The notes under the pieces are model-generated. The model did not search any database. It was not told where the DNA came from and saw nothing but the letters and a program-made list of their open reading frames with translations. Shown piece after piece: positions 59,390 through 64,000 of a stretch of DNA of 64,000 nt; within the stretch, counting starts at the first letter, position 1; each line of letters begins with the position of its first letter. The stretch spans positions 6,119,501 to 6,183,500 of the forward strand of contig NZ_CP109444.1 of assembly GCF_036227225.1 (NCBI RefSeq). Reading direction: 5' to 3'. The position numbers and the translations under genes are program-made. Origin of the DNA: Streptomyces sp. NBC_01478. GTDB taxonomy: Bacteria > Actinomycetota > Actinomycetes > Streptomycetales > Streptomycetaceae.

Positions 59390-61333
59390 GTGTCGGTGAC
59401 GCCTGCGGCCGGGGACAGGATCGACGGCCGCTATCTCCTGCACGAGCCCATCGGCACCGGTGGCATGGGCGTCGTATGGCGGGCCTGGGACGAGCGGCTG
59501 CAGCGCTGGGTCGCGGTCAAGTGCGCCCGCCTGGACGACGATCGGGCCACCCGGCGGCTCATGGGCGAGGCGCGCAACGCGGGGAAGCTGCACCACCCGA
59601 ACATCGTGGCCGTCTTCGACTATGTCGACGAGGGCACCACCTGCTGGATCGTCATGGAGTACGTCCCCTCCCGCAGCCTCGCCCAACTCATGGCCGAGCG
59701 GGGCCCGTTGGCGCCCGAGGAGGCCGGGTCGATCGGCTGCCGGATCGCGGACGCGCTGGTGAAGTCGCATCGCGCGGGTGTCGTGCACGGCGATGTGACA
59801 CCGGAGAACATCCTCGTCACCGACGAAGGCGTCGCCCGGCTCACCGACTTCGGGATCTCCCGCGCCCTGGGCAACGACGCCACGACCGGCACGACCGGCA
59901 CGGTGCGGGGCAAACCCCGTTATCTGGCACCGGAGTTGGCGAAGGGGCAGTCCGCGGGCGAGAAGGCGGACGTGTTCTCCCTGGGTGCCTCGCTGTTCGC
60001 GGCGGTCGAGGGGCAGTCGCCGTACGGCGAGGCCGAGCACCTCATGACGTATCTCGCCCGGGCCGTCGAGGGGCACATCGAGCCCGCGCGCCGGGCCGGT
60101 CAACTGGCCGGGCCGCTGGCCGCGTTGCTGGAGGTCGACCCCGGGAACAGACCCGACGCCGCGGAGGCCCGGAAGCTCCTGACGCGCGCCGCACCGCCGC
60201 CCGCGCACATCCAGGAACGGCTGGACGACCGCCGCACACTGGACCTGGAGTCCTCGACCCTCAGGCTGGGCCGCGCCGCCCGCCGCACCCGGGACGTCCT
60301 CACCCTCTCGCTGCCGCGCCCCGTACGCCGCCGCCCGCTGGCGATCACGGCGGCGACGCTGGTCACGGTGTGCGCGGTCGCGGCGGGCCTCGTCGTCCTC
60401 GACCCCTGGGGCTCAACGGGCGCCGGCCACAAGGACGTCGGCTTCGCCGACGCCAGACCGTCCGCGAGCGCACGGGCCGGGACCATGGGCGACGAGCGTA
60501 CGGCTGACCCCTGCGGGCTGGTCGACGCCGCCTCGCTCAGCCGCTTCGGCCACACCGGACTCGACCCGGACTACGGGGAGATCGACCGGTGCGACGTCCT
60601 GGTGCACAACACCAGCGGTGACGACATCGCCGACCTCCAGGTCAACCTCGACGCGGACCGGAACGACTTCGACGACGTCCGGTCCACCCGTCTCGTCGGC
60701 AACCTCACGGTCGTGACCGTCGAGCGGGACGGAAAGACCTGCGAACGGGCCGTCCTGCCCACCGACGGCACCCAGATCCGGGTCGTCGGACGACAGTTGG
60801 CCCCCTCGTCACCCGACCCGTGCCAACTGGCCGACGCGGCCACCGATCACGTGGTCGGCGTCCTCGCCGACGGCCCGGTGCCCCGGCGCGCGTCGGCACC
60901 GGCCGCCGACTCCCTGGCCCGGCTCGACGCCTGCACCCTCGTCGACGCCGCCGACCTCACCCGCGTCCCCGGCGTCCAACCGGCCAACCAGGACCGCGGG
61001 TTCGGCGCCTGGGACTGCGACTGGTCCAGCGACGACGGCAAGCGCGAGGTGGAGATCCAGTTCAGCCGGGACAACGCCCTCGACGCCGACGACGGCACGC
61101 TGGTGAACGTCGCCGGCACCAAGAGCTACTACGTCGCGGACGAGGCCGAGGACGGGAGCTGCACCGTACGGACCCCGCACCGCACCTACCCGGACTCGGT
61201 CGGCGATGAGACCACCGAACTGTTCCAGCTCACCGTGTACGCACCCCGGCCCGGCAGGCAACTCTGCGGTGTGGCCGAGGAGTTGGCGGGACGGGTCGTG
61301 GGGAACATCGCGAAGCGACTGCCCGTGCGATGA
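59390..61333 (+). CDS. Membrane Ser/Thr protein kinase with altered catalytic loop
   Basis: 647 aa from GTG at 59390 with GAGAGG upstream. Kinase domain residues 10-265: Gly-loop GTGGMGVVWRAW, Lys44 in VAVKCAR, DFG in LTDFGISR, and APE in APELAKG. The catalytic loop reads HGDVTPENILV: Asp135 is kept but Arg is replaced by Gly and the usual Lys (HRDxKPxN) by Thr137. A single membrane helix (~325-345: PLAITAATLVTVCAVAAGLVVL) leads to two extracellular repeats, each starting DPC/DAC-LVDAA and with paired Cys, DUF3558-like. Likely a receptor kinase with lowered or altered catalysis. Confidence 0.93.
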   Translation: MSVTPAAGDRIDGRYLLHEPIGTGGMGVVWRAWDERLQRWVAVKCARLDDDRATRRLMGEARNAGKLHHPNIVAVFDYVDEGTTCWIVMEYVPSRSLAQLMAERGPLAPEEAGSIGCRIADALVKSHRAGVVHGDVTPENILVTDEGVARLTDFGISRALGNDATTGTTGTVRGKPRYLAPELAKGQSAGEKADVFSLGASLFAAVEGQSPYGEAEHLMTYLARAVEGHIEPARRAGQLAGPLAALLEVDPGNRPDAAEARKLLTRAAPPPAHIQERLDDRRTLDLESSTLRLGRAARRTRDVLTLSLPRPVRRRPLAITAATLVTVCAVAAGLVVLDPWGSTGAGHKDVGFADARPSASARAGTMGDERTADPCGLVDAASLSRFGHTGLDPDYGEIDRCDVLVHNTSGDDIADLQVNLDADRNDFDDVRSTRLVGNLTVVTVERDGKTCERAVLPTDGTQIRVVGRQLAPSSPDPCQLADAATDHVVGVLADGPVPRRASAPAADSLARLDACTLVDAADLTRVPGVQPANQDRGFGAWDCDWSSDDGKREVEIQFSRDNALDADDGTLVNVAGTKSYYVADEAEDGSCTVRTPHRTYPDSVGDETTELFQLTVYAPRPGRQLCGVAEELAGRVVGNIAKRLPVR

Positions 61334-61342
61334 GGGTCGTGC

Positions 61343-62707
61343 TCAGGGCTGTACGGGCATGGTCCAGCAGTTGGAGACGGCGGGCCTGCCGGTCAGGCGG
61401 TCGGTGAGCCAGGAGATGGCGTCGGTCTGGTCGGTGAGCAGGGGCGCGAAGTGGTTGAGGAGCGCGCTGCCGACGCCGGGCAGGACGACGGCCTTGTACG
61501 TGACGTTGGCGCCCTTCGCGCACCAGTCGAGGGCGAGCCCGCGGGCCTGGGCGTGCGGGACGAGGTTGTCGCTGACGCCGGTCGCGAGGCGGACGGGCCC
61601 CGACGGTTTCAGCGTGCCGATGCGCTGGCTGTCGAGGAAGTCCTTGAGCGCGGGAGTCGAGGCGATGATGTCGCTGATGGACTGCCCGTCGGTGGTCCAA
61701 CTGGTGCTCTTCGTATAGCCGTAGCCGAGGAGCGCGTCGGCGACGCACATCGTCGACAGGTCGGTGAGCGCGGCCTTTCCGGCGTCGTTGAGATGCGCCT
61801 CGGCAAGGGGCTTCAAGTCCGGGTCGGACTGCAGGAATCCGTTGAGCGACCAGCCGAGCGCGCCCGCGAGTTCGCTGCCGTCGATGGCCTCGGTGACGGA
61901 GGTCAGGTCGGCGGGCGGGGCACCGGCGTAGGTCCCGGCGAGGGTGACGTCGGGGGCGTAGGAGGACTGGAGTTCGGCGGCCGCGGCGGTGGCCCCGCCG
62001 CCCTGGCTGTAGCCGTAGAGCCCGACCGGCGAGGCGGCGGTGACCGAGGCCCCGCCGACCGAACGGGCGGCGCGTACGGCGTCCAGCACCGCGTGTGCCT
62101 CGTCGGTCCGGTTGACGTAGGTGTGCAGCCGGTCGGTGGCGCCCAGGCCGACGTAGTCGGTGACGACGACGGCGACGCCCTCGGCGAGGAGGCGGTAGAT
62201 CGCCAGGTCCTCGTAACCGACCGAAACCGTCTGGCTGTTGAGGGACAGGGGGTGTTCCAGGCCCATGGACGCGGAGCACTGGTCGCCCTGTCCGAGGGTG
62301 CCGGGGGCGACCGCGACGAGGGGGCGCGGGCCGGTGCCGGACCAGTCGGCGGACGGTTCGATGTAGGCACCGGTGACGGCGACGGGCTGTCCGTTGGAGT
62401 CGGTGGACTTGTACATCAGCCGGGTCGCGGTGCCGGGGAGCGTGCCGTCGAGTCCGGGCAGGCTCAGGGCGAGGGGGAGCGGCTCGGTGCGGATCAGGGT
62501 GCCGTCGGCGGTGGGGAGGGTGGTGGGCGGGGTGTAGAAGGCGGGGATGGTGACGCCTCGGGAGACGACGTCGGCGGAGGCGGTGGACTCCGTTGCGGCG
62601 CCGGCCGTCGTGAGGGCGAGGGATTGGGCGCCGAGGCAGGCGGCGGCGGTGAACGCGGCGGCGAGCAGGCGTCGTTGGCGTGCGGGCATGGCAGACGAGG
62701 GGGGCAT
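61343..62707 (-). CDS. Secretory lipase (LIP family) / triacylglycerol lipase
   Basis: 454 aa, ATG at 62707 with AGGAGG upstream. Signal peptide (RRLLAAAFTAAACLGAQ; TAGAA cleavage). Alpha/beta hydrolase with the nucleophile Ser in LYGYSQGGGA, a TDYVGLGATDR oxyanion/Asp loop and a C-terminal His in LLNHFAPLL. The pattern fits PF03583 secretory lipases, which hydrolyse long-chain esters. The promoter carries an AACTTACC inverted repeat. Confidence 0.93.
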   Translation of the reverse strand: MPPSSAMPARQRRLLAAAFTAAACLGAQSLALTTAGAATESTASADVVSRGVTIPAFYTPPTTLPTADGTLIRTEPLPLALSLPGLDGTLPGTATRLMYKSTDSNGQPVAVTGAYIEPSADWSGTGPRPLVAVAPGTLGQGDQCSASMGLEHPLSLNSQTVSVGYEDLAIYRLLAEGVAVVVTDYVGLGATDRLHTYVNRTDEAHAVLDAVRAARSVGGASVTAASPVGLYGYSQGGGATAAAAELQSSYAPDVTLAGTYAGAPPADLTSVTEAIDGSELAGALGWSLNGFLQSDPDLKPLAEAHLNDAGKAALTDLSTMCVADALLGYGYTKSTSWTTDGQSISDIIASTPALKDFLDSQRIGTLKPSGPVRLATGVSDNLVPHAQARGLALDWCAKGANVTYKAVVLPGVGSALLNHFAPLLTDQTDAISWLTDRLTGRPAVSNCWTMPVQP

Positions 62708-62751
62708 GGCGAACCTCCTGTGGAGCGGCCGTCAGGAAGTGGTTCGCCTCG

Positions 62752-62771
62752 AACTTACCTGTGGGTAAGTT
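62752..62771. promoter_or_regulatory. Inverted repeat in lipase promoter
   Basis: AACTTACC - TGTG - GGTAAGTT, perfect 8-bp arms, 45 nt upstream of the lipase start. Typical of a TetR-type operator; the regulator is unknown. Confidence 0.55.
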
Positions 62772-62854
62772 ACTCGTGATACCCGTCGGTAGGTTACGTT
62801 TCGGTAATGTGACGAATGGTCAGTCGGGTGTGATCGGTAAGTGTCGGGCGGCCG

Positions 62855-63580
62855 TCAGCCCACCGCCACCGCGACCCGCTCCAGGAACCCGGCGACCGCC
62901 TCCGGCTCGCTCACCATCAGGTCGTGACCGGTGTCGATGTCCCACAACCGCCCGGCCGCGCGGGCCGGTTCGAGGTCGGCGGGAGCGCGGTAGGGCAGCG
63001 TGGACGTGCATACGATCTGGGACTGGGGCAGCGCTCGCACTCCCGCCTCGTCCGTGAGCCGCAGCGGCTGGGTGAAGCACTTCCAGGGGTGCGGCGTGAT
63101 CTTCGGCGCGAGCCAGGCGATGTCGTCCGGATCGGTCAACCCGTAGTCGGGCATGGGCCCTTCACCGGGGAAGTTCACCAGCTCGACCCCGTCCACCACC
63201 CGCCCCATGGCGCGGGACGCCGCCGTCAACTCCGGTGCGAGGTCGGCGAGGGACTGCCCGTTCGCCGGGGTGGCCGCGTCCAGATAGACGAGGTGACCGA
63301 CGCGGTCGAGGGCGCGGTCGGCGACACCGGTGATGACCATCCCGCCATAGCTGTGCCCGACCAGAATCGCGTCCAACAACCCCTCGTACCGCAGCACTTG
63401 GACCACATCGGTGATGTGGGTGTCGAGGTCGACCCCGGGCCCGAGCAGATGCGCCCGCTCGCCGAGCCCGGTCAAAGTCGGGGCGTACACGTCGTGCCCG
63501 GCCGCGCGCAGGATCCGCGCGACGCGCTGATAGCACCATCCGCCGTGACTGCCGCCGTGCACGAGAACGTAAGTGGCCAT
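62855..63580 (-). CDS. Alpha/beta hydrolase (EstC/methyl esterase-like)
   Basis: 241 aa, ATG at 63580 with GGAGG upstream. It begins with the strand and oxyanion loop VLVHGGSHGGWCYQ, nucleophile Ser in LVGHSYGGMVI, and His in DTGHDLMVSEP near the end. This is the salicylate/methyl-jasmonate esterase (MES) and EstC type, single short cap, soluble. Divergent from a TetR regulator at 63665, its probable repressor. Confidence 0.93.
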   Translation of the reverse strand: MATYVLVHGGSHGGWCYQRVARILRAAGHDVYAPTLTGLGERAHLLGPGVDLDTHITDVVQVLRYEGLLDAILVGHSYGGMVITGVADRALDRVGHLVYLDAATPANGQSLADLAPELTAASRAMGRVVDGVELVNFPGEGPMPDYGLTDPDDIAWLAPKITPHPWKCFTQPLRLTDEAGVRALPQSQIVCTSTLPYRAPADLEPARAAGRLWDIDTGHDLMVSEPEAVAGFLERVAVAVG

Positions 63581-63632
63581 GCGGGGCCTCCGTCGTGTTC
63601 CGGACTCGGGCTGTCCGACAACTGCCGGATAA

Positions 63633-63646
63633 CCAACAGGTGTTGG
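63633..63646. promoter_or_regulatory. Short palindrome in hydrolase/TetR divergent spacer
   Basis: CCAACA-GG-TGTTGG lies 18 nt upstream of the TetR start in the 84-nt divergent spacer. Plausible operator. Confidence 0.5.
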
Positions 63647-63664
63647 AGAGAATACGGTTGCCTC

Positions 63665-64000
63665 ATGCCAGCGCAACCCCCTGAACGTCAACCGGAACGT
63701 CAAGGTCTCCCCGACCCCCGCGTCCTCCGCTCCCGCGCCGCCCTCGAAGCGGCCCTGCGCGAACTGGTCACCGAGCGGGACCTGCGCCAGATATCCGTCG
63801 CCGACCTCACCAAACGCGCCGGCGTCAACCGCTCCACGTTCTACGAGCACTACGCCGACGTCCACGACCTGGCGGTCGCGGCGTGCACGGCGACGTACGA
63901 CCAGTTGGTGGCCGCAGCCCCCATCCCGCACAGCCAACTGACCCCGGACGGCAGCCCGTTGCCGAACCCGCTTCCCTCCCTCTTCACCCATGTCGCCGAC
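63665..64000 (+). CDS. TetR family regulator (3' truncated by window end)
   Basis: ATG at 63665; 112 codons visible, frame open to the window end. HTH region: ALEAALRELVTERDLRQISV, then ADLTKRAGVNRSTFYEHYAD, a classic TetR recognition helix. The ligand domain is mostly outside the window. Divergent from the esterase-type hydrolase. Confidence 0.88.
   Translation, partial: MPAQPPERQPERQGLPDPRVLRSRAALEAALRELVTERDLRQISVADLTKRAGVNRSTFYEHYADVHDLAVAACTATYDQLVAAAPIPHSQLTPDGSPLPNPLPSLFTHVAD

Overview
The window is high-GC actinobacterial DNA and is almost certainly from a Streptomyces chromosome. The evidence is very GC-rich codon third positions, many GTG starts, 4-nt ATGA/GTGA gene couplings, and families typical of the genus: an LAETG sortase substrate, a SpoIIE-type phosphatase, DUF6479, TerD and TerF relatives, a DUF5753 fragment, and a characteristic Streptomyces interspersed repeat. 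I saw no rRNA, tRNA, CRISPR array, insertion sequence or phage module. The content looks like chromosome core-to-arm transition: single genes and two-gene units, many secreted or membrane proteins, and a few decayed loci.

Layout. 0-4 kb: the end of a membrane protein gene coupled to a small gene, both carrying the same NSG..MGDVQN motif, then a TerF-like vWA protein with a long Ala/Glu/Pro/Val repeat tail. 4-10 kb: a FUSC-type membrane protein, an exo/endonuclease/phosphatase-family protein, an alpha/beta hydrolase divergent from a MocR-type regulator with paired operator-like repeats, and a membrane protein. 10-22 kb: secreted SH3 protein, NAD(P)-binding protein, SpoIIE phosphatase, a gene carrying an in-frame interspersed repeat, M20 amidohydrolase, TM-helix channel-like protein, a secreted pore-former-like protein, Uma2 nuclease, a 52-aa secreted peptide, an HTH-TPR regulator, and a permease with a TIGR03943 partner. 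22-32 kb: a TerD domain fused to a PD-(D/E)XK-like domain, a lipoprotein, a DJ-1 family protein, an editing-less threonyl-tRNA synthetase behind a Thr-codon leader peptide and attenuator, a nucleoside hydrolase, an LAETG surface protein, and a GH13 glucosidase. 32-37 kb: DUF4142 and AhpD-like proteins, then decayed genes (DUF5753 and HATPase fragments, a frameshifted Rpn/DUF-type nuclease), a putative 2OG oxygenase and membrane proteins. 37-42.8 kb: a two-component system whose response regulator carries about 300 repetitive residues, then an FAD monooxygenase divergent from a TetR regulator. 42.9-51.5 kb: two secreted repeat proteins, an SDR-TetR-ABM operon divergent from an XRE/MmyB regulator, and a GlxA regulator divergent from a saccharopine-dehydrogenase-like protein.

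The most distinctive block is 51.7-57.5 kb. It is a compact co-directional operon: KASIII, ACP, KASII, a second and divergent KASIII, a carboxymuconolactone-decarboxylase-like/ferredoxin fusion, and cytochrome P450. It has no reductase, dehydratase or thioesterase of its own, so it probably draws acyl groups from primary fatty acid synthesis, joins or extends them, and oxidises the product. A cholesterol-oxidase-like GMC enzyme lies convergent to it. The window ends with a Ser/Thr kinase having an altered catalytic loop, a secretory lipase, and an esterase-type hydrolase divergent from a TetR regulator cut by the window edge.
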